Positions 45,085 through 57,300 of a stretch of 64,000 nucleotides of DNA are shown in pieces. Below the pieces are notes generated by a model. That model saw only the letters and a program-made list of their open reading frames with translations. It had not been told where the DNA came from and did not search any database. How positions within the stretch are numbered: the stretch's first letter is position 1; every line of letters starts with the position of its first letter. The position numbers and the translations under genes were made by a program. The stretch is from Rhinopomastus cyanomelas (lineage: Eukaryota > Chordata > Aves > Bucerotiformes > Rhinopomastidae), in NCBI GenBank assembly GCA_013400115.1, contig VXBP01004622.1, forward strand, positions 62,001-126,000, in the 5' to 3' direction.

Positions 45085-48000
45085 GTAAGACGGGGACCGG
45101 GGTGGGATGGCTGCGGCTGACAGGGCGGTCCGGCCATCGCTAGTTGGGTGCGGGGTGGGCTGGAGCTCAGAAGACCGAAGGAGGGCTGCGGAGACAGCCC
45201 CGGGCCTCGGGCCCCGGGCCTGGGCGCTGACATCCTGGGGGCGGTGGGCCGCTCGGGTGCCGCTTGTGTAACGGCGGGGGAGCCCGGGCCGGTGGAGCCG
45301 CCAGCGTCCTCCCACCGAGCCTTGGGCTTGTGTCACATCGGCAACGCGCTAAACGCGGGGGACTGGACTGGGCCGGTGGCGTTCAGCCTCAGTTTGACTT
45401 CATTATTTGCGTGATTTTTTAAATATTTTCTTTAACATTGCTGGCTTCAAGTCTGCTGTGCGGCCTTGTGCCGGGGAACAGCAAAATAAAACACCCAGAA
45501 ATATTTCCATTTCAAAACAGCCTCTGAATAGCGATCCCTTCATTTATTTATTTTATTTATTTATTTTCGCGGTTCACTCTGTATTTTACTCTCTTTTCCC
45601 CTTCTTTTTCTGTTTAACCTTATGATGTTTCCAGTATGGTTTTTGAGGTGCATCGTGCCTGGAACATGGCTTTTGGATAACTAACGTTAAATATGAGCCA
45701 TTTATCAGAATCCTGGCTACGGACACCCTGGTAAACATTTCTACCTGAAAAGAGAAAGGACAGAGCACAGCAAAGCTGCTCTATTTTATTTTTTTCCCCC
45801 CCTTCTTTTTTTGCTTCTTAAAGGGCTCGTCTTCTCTGGGGAAATTTATTTGCGTGATTAGCTCTGGTGATGTAGTTATTCAGGTAAATTTACCCTGATA
45901 GACAAACCTTGAGTCTAGGTAAGAATCCCTTTAAGATCCCTCTCTACATCCTCATCAAACCTGGGAGAAGTTTTGCAGTTGGAAGTGTGTGGTGGAATGA
46001 AAATAGCTGTCGTGGCTGGGCCTAAGCTCTGTGGTGAATCGTTAATGTGAATTTATAAGTGGTTGAGTTATAGGAAACATCAATCCTTTTGCTTCTAGCT
46101 CAGCCATACAGAGTGTTTCTGGGCTCATCTAGGGAGCTGCTGCCACTTCTATCTACCTGCTGTTCCTCTGCAAACCAGGCAATGGCTGCAGGCCAGCTCC
46201 AGGTATGCAGGTGGCCCCAGGACAGGGGATACTTTTGTAGGCAGGTTGAGCTGAGATAATATTGAATTGTGCCTGTGAGACTGAATGCTCTCTGACCCTA
46301 GAGCGAGTCCCCTCAAAGAGGATTAAGACCTCAGCAGCTTTGTTACCTCCTGCGGTTCGAGGAGTGGCTCAGGGCAGGTGGAATGTGATTCTTCTTTCCC
46401 GCTTGAAAGACAAGAACTTGAAATGCCGCCCGACAGTACAGAATAGGCTCTGTGCTGTCAGGGGAGAGGAGCAGCTCAGGGCACAGCAGGAAAACAGACC
46501 TTGGTGTCCTTTGTGTGAGCCGAATGCATCCGGCAGGAGACAGGCTGGCATATCCATCCAGGACAGACAGACAGACCGGCCCCACAGGAGTGCAGCTCCC
46601 TCCTCAAATGCCCCCTGACAGAGCTGTTAGCAACTTTATATTTCTATTGAGTAGCACAGCATTTTACAGACATGGTGCTGGTTTATCAAATGAGCCCTAA
46701 ACTCAGTCCTAATGAAGCTCACTATTAATTTTCCCAAATCTCCCTTTACCAAAGCGTTGCTGTGGTGGGAATTTGGAGTTTTTATGAGACCGTTCTGTCC
46801 TGTGGCTAAAGCTGAGACTCCTGGATTTTGTTTGAGAAGAAAATTCGTGTACACCCTGGCATGTAGTGTTCTGTTAATTACCTGTCTGTAAGTGGAGACA
46901 GTACTTAGCAATGTGAGCTTGGGCTGAGCGAATTAAAGTCCTGGGTTTTTCAAGCAGTGGGGGTTAAGTATACAGACACATCCTTCAATTTCCAGCTATT
47001 GCCTGAGTCTCTCAGTTGCTTTTGCTGCTGTTTATATTTTCTCCTTTGCTAGTGGCCACTGGCTGTTTTCCTGCTTCTCTTGCAGAGCCAGCGTTACCTT
47101 CGTTCCACATCCAGAGCTCTTTATTTTGCTGTTCCCACTAAAGCTGCCATTTCCTCAACTTGTCAGTCATTTTCTGCTTGTGATTCAGGCTGGGTATCTG
47201 TCTGCGTGTCTGTCTCCTCACAGTTCTCATTACTAGCAACAGTTCTTGATGCAGTCTGAAAAGCCTTTTTCTGGTGTTTGTTGGTCCTCACCCTGCTGAA
47301 TTCTATACCTTAACGAAGTCAACGATTAACCTTCTTAAGGCGGTCACTAAACCAGTTTCTGGTTATTAAACTGTTACCGAGACACTCTGTAGGTTTCCAG
47401 CACAGCTCTTCCGTGAACTCACTTAGTTCAGGACGGTATGTGCAGAATTTGATTTCTCCTGGAACTTCGCACAGATCCGATAAAACCCAATTGCTCGTTG
47501 TCTTCCTCTCCCGGGGTCTCATGCTGGGCAGCCGTAATGGGAGTGACGTGCTTTAGCACAACCTCAAAGCGCTCCAGTCTGATACCGTATGTTTTAGCAT
47601 AGTCCATACGATGTAGATTACAGTAAGTCATGTTGTAAGTCATGACTTGGACTTGTAAAAGTTGGAAGGTTTGAAAAATGCCTGAGCCAGAGCTCTTGTA
47701 TATCCAAGTGTTTTCTTTCCCATGGCACAGGCTCACTTGGCAGATGGGGCTGCCTTTTTACAGCTTGGCAGCAAAATGCCTATTTTCAAGCAGAGGTTGG
47801 GTTCACTTTTATTTTACAGCTGGCTGTATCGTAAATTGTGTGTCTCACTTTTAACAGAAGGTAGAATTTGAGGTTGATTTGACCCAGTTAAAAAAATAAA
47901 GCTTTCCTCAGATCATTTAGATTTTCTTGGCTTATACATTTTCTACTCTTTTCTGGTTTTTAAAATCTTCTTATGAAAGGTTTTAACAGTTAAAATAAAA

Positions 48001-50314
48001 AAGGGGTTTGGAATGTGTTTGCATGTGTGTGTTTCTGCATAAATTAATCACTTGGCTGTCCCGAGAGCCAGCACAGCGCTCAGGTGTTTATATATAACCC
48101 GCTACGGACGCTCTGAACCACAACAGGCCTGTGTTGGGAGGGGCTGCGAAGTATCTGGAAGTGTTGTACACACACGCTGACTAACGTCTGAGCCACGTAA
48201 TTGCCTTTTTTAGTTTTTAACTCATCTCACTTTTATTGGAAGTTGGCCGTCTTCAACAAGAGTTAGAGTCAGGAACTTCAGTGTTTGGAATTCGGTACCA
48301 ATTTGAGCCTTAAAATTTACTGTCATTGACCAAATCTCTTCCCTTGGTTTTGTGTTATGGATGGAACTGCGATGTTTGCTGTTTCGGTAGCTGTTTGGGG
48401 ATGCTGAAGTGCTTAGTTTTTGCTTGGAAAAGCATTTTGAGAAGTGAAAAGAAACATTTGTGTGAGTATGAAGGATTTTGCTTCATTCTTTTCTTGCAAC
48501 TCCTGGGCTCTCAGGCTTTCATTAATAATCTGCTTCCTGATTAAGTTATCAGAATAACCTGAGGAAAGAATCTCCTTTCAACAAGTGATGTTCTCACCCT
48601 GGTTCTGTGCTGTGCAGGGTCTTCTCTCTGTGCCCTTCACTAGTGAAAAGGGCCATTTTCCTGACAGGCTTTCTGCTTCCGGGCTCTAGGGAAGTACTTT
48701 TTTAATCGGTAAACTTTTATAGGATAAAATGGATCAGAAAACTGTGACAAGCCACAGGCTGGTTTGAGCCGATTCACTGTTCTCACCCCTTGGGAACTTT
48801 TCTCCTGGAGCAGTCTTGGAGGAGTTGCTGTATCTGTGCACATCTGGCAGCTGCTCTTCTGGTTCTGTTTGCTTGCAGAGGATTGAAGGCTCTTGGGTGA
48901 TGTTTTCATCAACTTTCTTCCTGTGTGGGTCTCACTTGCTTTCTCTTCCTCTACTTAGTGAAGAAGATGGGTGGATAGTGTTTACTATGAGTAAACTTGG
49001 GGTTTTTACTGCTGAAGTACAGGAGAAGAGGATCAGCTGGACAGTAAAAGGGCTTTGCTCTGGAGGTCTGCTCCCTAGGTTCTTCTGGGACTCAGCCCTG
49101 CCTGGTCTGCTGCTGACAGAGGTTTTAGGCTGTTGAGTTTCATCCCGCAGGGTCTTGATGCACTTCCTATAAAGACGAACTGAAACATCTGCAGATACTG
49201 GCACCTTGTTTTTTCCCTTACAGATACCAGTATGGTAAAATAAATCTTCCTATCAAATTAGTAGGAAAGTCCCTCTTTTCCTCCCAAGTGCATGTTTCAT
49301 GATAAAAATATCAAGTTGTGAAACTCTAAAGGTTTGAAGGAAAAAATACCAGCTCAACGTAATTGGCTGGTCCCACTTTCTGAAAGAAACTGATTGTACA
49401 AACTCTTGACAGTTAATGTAGCAGGAATTAATAGTTCATTTCAGGGCATGAAAGGGCAGCCTTCTGCTGAGCTTACAAGCTTCTGTTTAATTTTAATCTT
49501 TTATCTTGTTTTCTTTCCCTTAAAGGAGGGGGGGATGATAATTGCTGCTGCTGCTGCTCTAAGAACCAGCAGGGGCTTTATTTGCAGTTGTGAGATCGGC
49601 TAAGGTTACTTTTGCTCATTCTGTTGATAGGCTGCTGATATTAATTAGAGATACAGATGTGATTAATGAGGCTTTACAAAGCTTTGCCTGACCACTGAAG
49701 GTATGGAATAGGCAATGCAGTCTATTTTGCTTTAGTGTTTTAGGTGTTACACATCAGGTTCCATTTGAAGAGAAGAAAACCCAGCTGAAGATATTTTTGG
49801 TACCTGTTACTGTTCACTGTTGTTAACCTAGAGCCACCTTAGTTTGGGATCACCACCATTTATTTGTTTACAAGCTATTTATGGATGGTTTGCTAGGAAA
49901 ATAACAGCTGCTTGATGTGTGCTTGAGTTTTTGTGGCAGGTTATTTTCATTCGGAGTGGTTAACCCTGATGTGACCCATTTCCTAACCTCCTTTGTACTG
50001 CTGGTAATGGGGCATCTTTGAAATCATAATTGATTTCTAAATAAACTGAACTGCACAGTTAAGGTTAGACACTATTATTTGCAGTGAGATGTTCAGGCTT
50101 TGAAAACATTAGAGGTGTTAATAGGGTGCTCTTACAGCCAGTTAGCACTGCCCTTCCACCCTCTATTTTCTCAAGCTATTTCAGTGTTTTTAATTATTGA
50201 AACCACACTAAATGTTCTTCTCCTATAGATTGACTCTCACACTGAGAAAGGGAAATATTTGTAAGGAAATGATGTGATTTTAAGCTTTTTGGTGGAACCA
50301 TAGTAGTAGACATG

Positions 50315-50388
50315 GCAAGACTCGCAGGAGGATTGAAGTAGATGATCTTTGGAGGCCCCTTCCGATCCCTAAGGTTCTGTGAGACTCA
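50315..50388 (+). mobile_element. CR1 LINE 3' tip
   Basis: Sense tail (GGATTGAAGTAGATGATCTT, CCCTTCCGATCCCTAAGGTT) in TMEM248 intron 1. Confidence 0.8.
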
Positions 50389-51345
50389 TGTACAGACAGT
50401 GAGATATTACTTTGATCTCTTCAAAATTCATGTTTTGATTTGCTTTTTAATTTTGGCAGCTGCTATTTTACTTTTGATGGCTGCTTTAGCACAGCACATG
50501 CTGTTTTCATTGTTGTTAGGAATCCAGTTCCTTTGGTGTTAAGACCCGAAACGGACAGTTAGTACTTCTGCAGTGACTCATTTTATTCACATTTTGCTCT
50601 TCGCAATAGACTTCAAAAATTTCCTCATTTGCTGTTTATTCTTTGAAAACACATAGTTCTGTTTCAGAAGTTGGCTTTTCTGTACTCGTTTGATATAGAA
50701 ATCAGAAGTTTAAAATGTTCCTGCTTTGAGGTTCAGCTTTACTGGAGGAAAACACCGTAAACTGCAGGATTGGTGACTTTTTCCTCACTTTGCAGACGGC
50801 TCCCCGACACTGCGTTTGCCCACCACTGACATATTCACTCTCCAGTACTCCCATCCTTCACCACTTTTTAACTAACAGAATTTCCAAGCTCTGGGGGGGC
50901 CTGATGTGAGAGCACAGTGTCTCTGTGGTGCTCACAGAGCGTTTCCTGATGAGTAACACTCCAGTAGCCGTGCCGGAGCGTGGCGTTTGCTCTTGACGTA
51001 CGCACCTCGACACGGAGCAATTACTTTGGAGTTGGTGACCAATGTTCCAGGCTGGCAGTTTTCATTCTTCCCCGTTGCGCTTGAGCTACTTGTTAGGCTG
51101 ACTGTGGAGGTTTTTATTGCACCAGTATTAAAAGGCTTAGCTGGAGCTCGGAGAGGCAGCAGCGGTTATTAGAGCCGTGTTCTAAATTATTTATTTAGCT
51201 AAAACGTGAAATCTGACCGTGCTTTCCCGACCAGCCGGGCGGCGAGAGCGCGTTTGGGTTCTTTTTTAACTGTGTGGAAAAGAGGAAGGAAAAGTTAAAA
51301 TTCTTGTGTTTTTCATTTACTCAGACAAAGCTGTAAGTTAGAACT

Positions 51346-51486
51346 AGAGTCTCCTTCTCTGGAGATGTTTAAAACCCACCTGAATGTGTTCCTGTGTGCT
51401 TTGGTCTAGGTGATCCTGCTGTGGCAGGGGGATTGGACTGGATGATCTTTCGAGGTCCCATCCAATCCCTAATGTTCTGTGATTTA
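51346..51486 (+). mobile_element. CR1 LINE 3' fragment
   Basis: Sense copy (GAGATGTTTAAAACCCACCT, GGGGATTGGACTGGATGATC) ending CCCTAATGTTCTGTGATT, dominant subfamily. Confidence 0.9.
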
Positions 51487-53414
51487 CATTGTGTTTTTAA
51501 CAGTGGTAACAGGAAGGAGGGGTTCAAATGTGTGGGCCATTCCCCAACCCCTAACATCGACCTGGAATACACATTGATTTGTATGCGCTGCTCTGTTCCA
51601 CCAGTTCTTTGATTACTGGTGTTATCGAAGCATTTCATTTCATGAAAAGATGGGCAGCGCTTCAGGCAGCAGCGTGAAAACATCCTTCTTGGTTTGCACA
51701 GCCCCCGTGGTCCGGTTGCTATTTTCATGTCGGCGCTAGCAGTGAAATCCAGGGCTGTTCCCTTTCCTCTCGCAAATGCTCCAAAGGCACATTACGCTTC
51801 GGAAATTGCAGCAGCTTATAGCATTTCCTAATTGCTCTCAAAGCCGTTGAGTTATGGCAGCATATTAAGCAACTGGCACTTAAGAGCTGGTGAGCTCTTA
51901 CATAAAAATATTAGCCCAAATATTTTCCTGTGTCTGCTTTTCAGCACATCCAGCCTTGTGGTTGGTTTGGTTTTTTTTTAGACCCTGTAGTAGACCCGTG
52001 TGCCAGTGGAGCTGCAGGAAGCCTCCTTGAAAAAGCAATCGCGGTGCTGTGGGTGACACTCAGCTGTGATTAAATGCTGTAATAAAGGCTGCATCTGTGT
52101 TGTTGTTTTCCGAAGGAAATTCAGGAGGGAACACTGAATGCACCTCTGCTTTTTCTTTGTCTTTTGATCGTTTTCCATCCCAGCTTTTGTGTCCACTGTT
52201 TGGGGATTTTTAACTAGGGCTCATTTAAGACATTTGCTGTTGGTGATTAGGAGGCAGAGCAGAGCATACAGATGTGCAGCTCATAGCCAGCATGATCCTT
52301 CCCAGCACCAGCACTCCCTCTCACTCCTGCCATCTTCTGACTGGCCTCTTTGGCCGTAGCACAGCTGTTCTTGGACAAAGATAGAAGTCCTGGTAAGGTG
52401 AACATTTCTCATCACCTTTTCTTTCCTCTCTCCTCTCCATCCTTTCTCTGTGCTGTGCTTTTCACTCTCAGACATGCTCTGAGACAAGAGACATTTGCAG
52501 CACCTGATCCTTCCTGCTGATAAAAAGTTCCTGGCTTTCCTGATCTTTGCAGAGTGGATGAAAACTGGTTGATGGTGCAGAATAGTAAACCCAGAACGCG
52601 ATGATGTGCTCTGGGGTGAGCACTGCTTCAGCAGATTGCAGAGGGGAGAGCAAGTAGGTGTGCGGGGAGGAGATGGGGAAAGTCAGCACAAACAGCTCAG
52701 TGTTGGCTTATTGCCACAGGACCTTTTCTCGGTGGGTTGGATTTTCCCCTCTCTGGGGCAGCAGGTTTGTCAATATTCCTTCTGTTACTCTTAAACAGAA
52801 GCATTTCTGCCAGTAAAATCGTGAGAATTCACAAGTGTTGTTCTCCTTGTACCTTGTGGGATCTGCCCCTTCTCTGGCTTTCTTTGAGATCAGGAGATCA
52901 GATCCCAGACTGCTGTTTCCTTCCCCTGTCCTCTTGTTCCAAACCTGTCCCTTGCTCATCCTCACACTTGCCACTCCTCAGCTCTGGAGTGTAAACGAGG
53001 TGTTGCTGCTAGTAAGAGTCAATGAGAATCACCCAGACATGCAAGGAGCCGAGTCCCTGGCTTAATCAAATGTTATCAGATCAGCATGAATGCTCCCGCA
53101 TTAACCATTGCAATGCTGAATTCTTTAAACACCAGTCTTGAAACTACCCTCTTCCTATGGATTTGGGGGATAAACAGCAGATTGTGAGGAACAGTCACTG
53201 CCTTTCTAGTTTACTTGGGGTTAAATTTAAGCCTGTTCAGCCACGATTGTTGGTAAGACAAAGATAAGGTTTACATGAAGTTCCTTCCTTGTAGAGCTTC
53301 TGAAGTAGATGCTGCAATGCCCTTTAACGTGGGACTGTGTGCTTTTCGATGTGAGTGGAGGTGGGGAAGCTGATCCAGCAAACAGACTTTGTTTGGGTCT
53401 TTCTGCTCTGCAAA

Positions 53415-53465
53415 TCATAGAATCATAGAATCATTACGGATCGGAAGGGACCTCGAAAGATCATC
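53415..53465 (-). mobile_element. CR1 LINE, very short 3' tip
   Basis: Only about 50 bases: two ATCATAGA octamers, then TTACGGATCGGAAGGGACCT and CGAAAGATCAT. This is an extreme 5' truncation. Confidence 0.85.
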
Positions 53466-54212
53466 AAAAGGAGATGAAATCGAAAAATCAAAAGGAAATT
53501 CAGCAGGGAAATCAGATGAAGTATTTTGGACAAAAGTGAATGACTCAGTACATTTCCTCCACGTGTGAGAGATCCTTCCGTGTTTACAGACTTCAGCAAA
53601 AGCTCTCTAGATCCTGCAAGAATCAAATAAGTCTGTCACCCTCCACCCTGATGCAGTTGTTTTGAGCCACGGGAACAGGAACTGCCCTAGACTGTTTCTT
53701 AGATACCATTCTGAAGGTAGAGGCATTTGGGACCAGTGACGAGAGGTAAAGGAGGAACTAAGGTTTCAGCCTCAGTTTTGGGAGCATAAGCAAAGATGTA
53801 CAGACTTTGGTCTGTGGGCTGCATCACTGTCTGCATCCCCTCTGCTCTGGAGTCTGATGAATTGGGATGTTACTGGAATGAAGGTGTAGCAGTGTATGTC
53901 CTGCCTAGGGGTGTGGGGAATGACAATAACTGCTGTTGCGCTGATCAGCAATAAATATTTGGCTGTGCTAGTTGTTCTCATTTCTTAAAATGTGTTCCCA
54001 GCTGGCAGTTTCAGGTTCTGAGCAGGTGATGTTGACCACGTTTTGATCTGAACGTGTTCAGTGAACACTGCAGTCACAGAATTCAATCTTATTTCAGCCT
54101 GTGATTCTGTTTTGTCAGACCTTTGTCTTGTGTGACCGCCAGCCCCACCCTGGAGCTTCAGCCCAGTCACTCTGTCGTAATACTCTTTGTTTTCAGGTGA
54201 ACAATCAGAATA

Positions 54213-54371
54213 ATGTTCAACATAAACCTGTTGGAGAACCTGAAGGTTTACGTCAGCAGCAGACCTCCACTCGTGGTCTTTATGATCAGCGTAAGCGCCA
54301 TGGCAATAGCTTTTCTGACACTGGGCTACTTCTTCAAAATCAAGGAGATCAAGTCACCAGAAATGACAGAG
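54213..54371 (+). CDS. TMEM248: TMEM248 coding exon 1
   Basis: The exon begins at 54197 after TTGTTTTCAG. It encodes MFNINLLENLKVYVSSRPP and the first membrane segment, ending SPEMTE. The donor is GAG|GTGGGT, phase 0. Confidence 0.94.
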
Positions 54372-57300
54372 GTGGGTACACAAAGCTCCTGAGCTGAACA
54401 GTGAGAAAACTCATATGAAAAGCATGTCCAAAGCTAAGGTGTTGGGTTTTTTTCCCCAAGAGCCCTGTTAGGGGAGTGCAGAAGCTTACTCGAACAGTCT
54501 GGGTTTGTTTCAAGGATGAGGCTGAATCAACTGACAGGGATCTTTCCTACTATGGCTAGAAACCTTTCTTAGTCTGTTGGGTCAGGTAACGTGTTTGTGC
54601 AATTTATTATCTGCTAGGACTGGTCTATAATGAGGGAAACCTTGCTGGAAGCTGCTCCTACCCTCCCTGAGCGTGGTGAGAATGCGCCACGGTACTGTTT
54701 TCCTTTTGTGGTTTAAAGGAGGATGTTCTAAAGCTGCACAGAGCAGCCTTCAGGCGGGGCTGGAGTTGAACACGTCTGACTGTGTCAGCTGCTTGCCCCA
54801 TTGTTGAGGTAGCTGTGGAGGTATTTGTGCTTGCCTTGTGAGCCATGTGATTTCTGTTAGATGGCTCGGAAGTGTGAGTGGGATGGTTTGTACTGAGGTC
54901 TACACTGTTCTGGAGAAGTGACAGCCACCAGTTCCTTGCTAATCAGCTTATTCATATTTCTTTTAAGGACTGGAATACTTTCCTCCTGAGGTTTAATGAT
55001 TTGGACTTCTGTATATCTGAGAATGAAACCTTAAAGCATCTCATAAATGACACCACAACTCCAGAAAGCACCGTGACTAGCGGACAGGCAAGATCTTCTA
55101 CGCAGCCTCCACAGACTCTTGAGGACTCTGGTCCTATAAACATCTCTGTTACAATCACGTTGACGCTGGACCCACTCCGCCCGTTTGGTGGATACTCTCG
55201 CAATGTCACACACCTAAGTTCCACAATTTTTGGACACCAGATTGGACTGTCAGGTATGCCAGACTGACCATTGTAAATCTGAATAACTGTCTAATCAAAC
55301 AAAAAATCACAAGCTTGTTATGGGTGAGAGAAATCTTTTGCTTAGAACACGTGTTTCCAGATCTGTTCTGAGTATATTCCTGTGGAGAACCCTTCATTCA
55401 GAGGCCAACAGGATGAGGTTTAACAGGGCCAAGGACAGGGTTCTACATTTTGCCAGGATGAGAGGGCAGGGCCTGATGCTGCACCAGGGGAGGGTTAGAT
55501 TGGATGTTAGGGAGCCCTTCCTCACGGAAAGGGTGGTCAGACACTGGGGTGGACTGCTCAGGGAGGTGGTGGGAGTCCCCATCCCTGGAGGTGTTGAAGG
55601 ACAGCCTGGCTGTGGCACTCATGCCATGGTCTAGGTGACTGTGGTGATGTTAGGTCATGGGCTTGGCTTGATGATCTGACATGTCTTTTCCAGCCTCAGT
55701 AATGCTGTGATTTGTTTGCTAGAAAACCTTTTCCCAACCTTCAGGATGGAAAAAAACCTGCAAGTTTGCCAAGGTTAGGCTGTACAGTTTCAAATGATTA
55801 ACCTAATGACAGTGGAAGGTAATTTTTAAGCCAACAGGAGTCCAAACAGTAAAAGCTTGTACAGTGACTATCTTCAGTTCTATCTTGATGCCTCTTAATT
55901 CTCATTTTAAAGACAGTAATAAACATTAGTGATCAAGTAGCACCGTTGTCTAAGAAGAGTGTATGTGTCAAAGGTGCTTTCAGGACTGAGGGTTAGTATT
56001 GAAAACAGCTACAGATAAGACGGTCACAATTTCCCTGGTGTGAAGAGGCTGCTCTGCTGTGTGGCTGCCCTGCCATAAGCACCTTAGTGTTTACGAGGGG
56101 ATCTCCATTTTAAAAGGTAAGCACCAGAAAAAGCAAATGTGGACCAGCATCTTCAGGAGGAGGAAGGCTAAGGCTCTGTGAGTTTACTTTATTAGAAAGT
56201 TCTCTGAACATGCACAAATTCACTTCTAATCAGTGAATTTTTAATTTCTGAAAGGAGACCAATGACCTCTTCTGGGAAGCAGGAGAGATTAGAAAGACCA
56301 GCAGTTGGGGTTCCTGTGGTTTGATTTTTAACTTTCTTTTTGCTCTCTTCTCATAGTAAACATTCTGGATGACTTCAAAGCTACCAATTCAGGGTGATGG
56401 TTGCTGCCTTAGTCATCTGTGTGTTGTCCTTATCCTGGGGATCGTTGCTCAGATACTTTTGTGAAGGAAAACCAACTTTCCTTGTCTCTCTCTCAAAGGC
56501 AGAGAATCCCATGAGGAGATAAATATCACCTTCACCCTGCCGGCTGCCTGGAATTCAGATGACTGCGTTCTGCACGGCCACTGCGAGCAGGTCGTGTTCA
56601 CGACCTGCATGACTGTGACAGCGGCCAGCAATGTATTTCCTGTCACAGTGTAAGTGCATTTAAAACATTCCTTCACAGGCTGGTTACTGGGTGATTAATT
56701 CTTCACCTGGTTCTCTGAAGCTGTTACTTCCTGATGAACTTTACTGTTGACTGCAGAATTTAAGCACCTGCATTCCTTCACCTCCAGTAAAAACCCCGTC
56801 TTGAGTATTGAGACATTTGCTATCCATGAGATTTTCCTGAGGATGTTTTGACCTGTGGCCCTTGCCCACCTTTCCACACACACTGCTTGTGATTTAAATT
56901 GCTCTAGGAACAAAACAGTCTCTGAATGTTGAAGAAAGAAACCCTATAATTTAATTTCAGTACCTTGTGTGGGAGCTAAGTCTTGACATTAAGGTTCTTA
57001 TTGTCTTCCCTGCTGAGAGATCGGTGTAAGCCAGATGTTGCTTTGCTGCCCTACCCAAGCAGGTACGGACCTTTCATCCAAATAACTTCCCTCGATCTTC
57101 TCGAGGTTCCCTGACACTATTCAGTATAACCTGGAGAACCACTGGATTGATTCACGTGGCTCTGTGAAGGCTTAGGAAAACCAGTCGTTTTCGAATTAAG
57201 CTGTGGGGTATCGACTTAATGGAACAACGTGCAATTAAATTCTAATCGTAGTAGTATGTGAAGGAGCTTCTTCCCAGTGAGGGTGACACAGCACTGGAAT

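Larger units (their letters stand above)
45085..54196 (+). other. TMEM248: TMEM248 intron 1 (inferred)
   Basis: 9.1 kb containing only three short CR1 pieces. The remainder is unique-looking, with T-rich runs near 45530-45620 and 45784-45812. ORFs such as the overlapping minus-strand frames at 47319-47736 have no recognisable domain. Confidence 0.5.

Noticed and set aside
44587..45414. ORFs of 204 and 215 aa on the minus strand and 151 aa on the plus strand at the TMEM248 promoter
   Set aside because: Composition-driven open frames in the CpG-dense block. Three frames are open at once and there is no recognisable domain.
47319..47736. Overlapping minus-strand ORFs (67 and 102 aa) in TMEM248 intron 1
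   Set aside because: No recognisable domain, different frames over the same bases, and no supporting splice or promoter context that I could establish.
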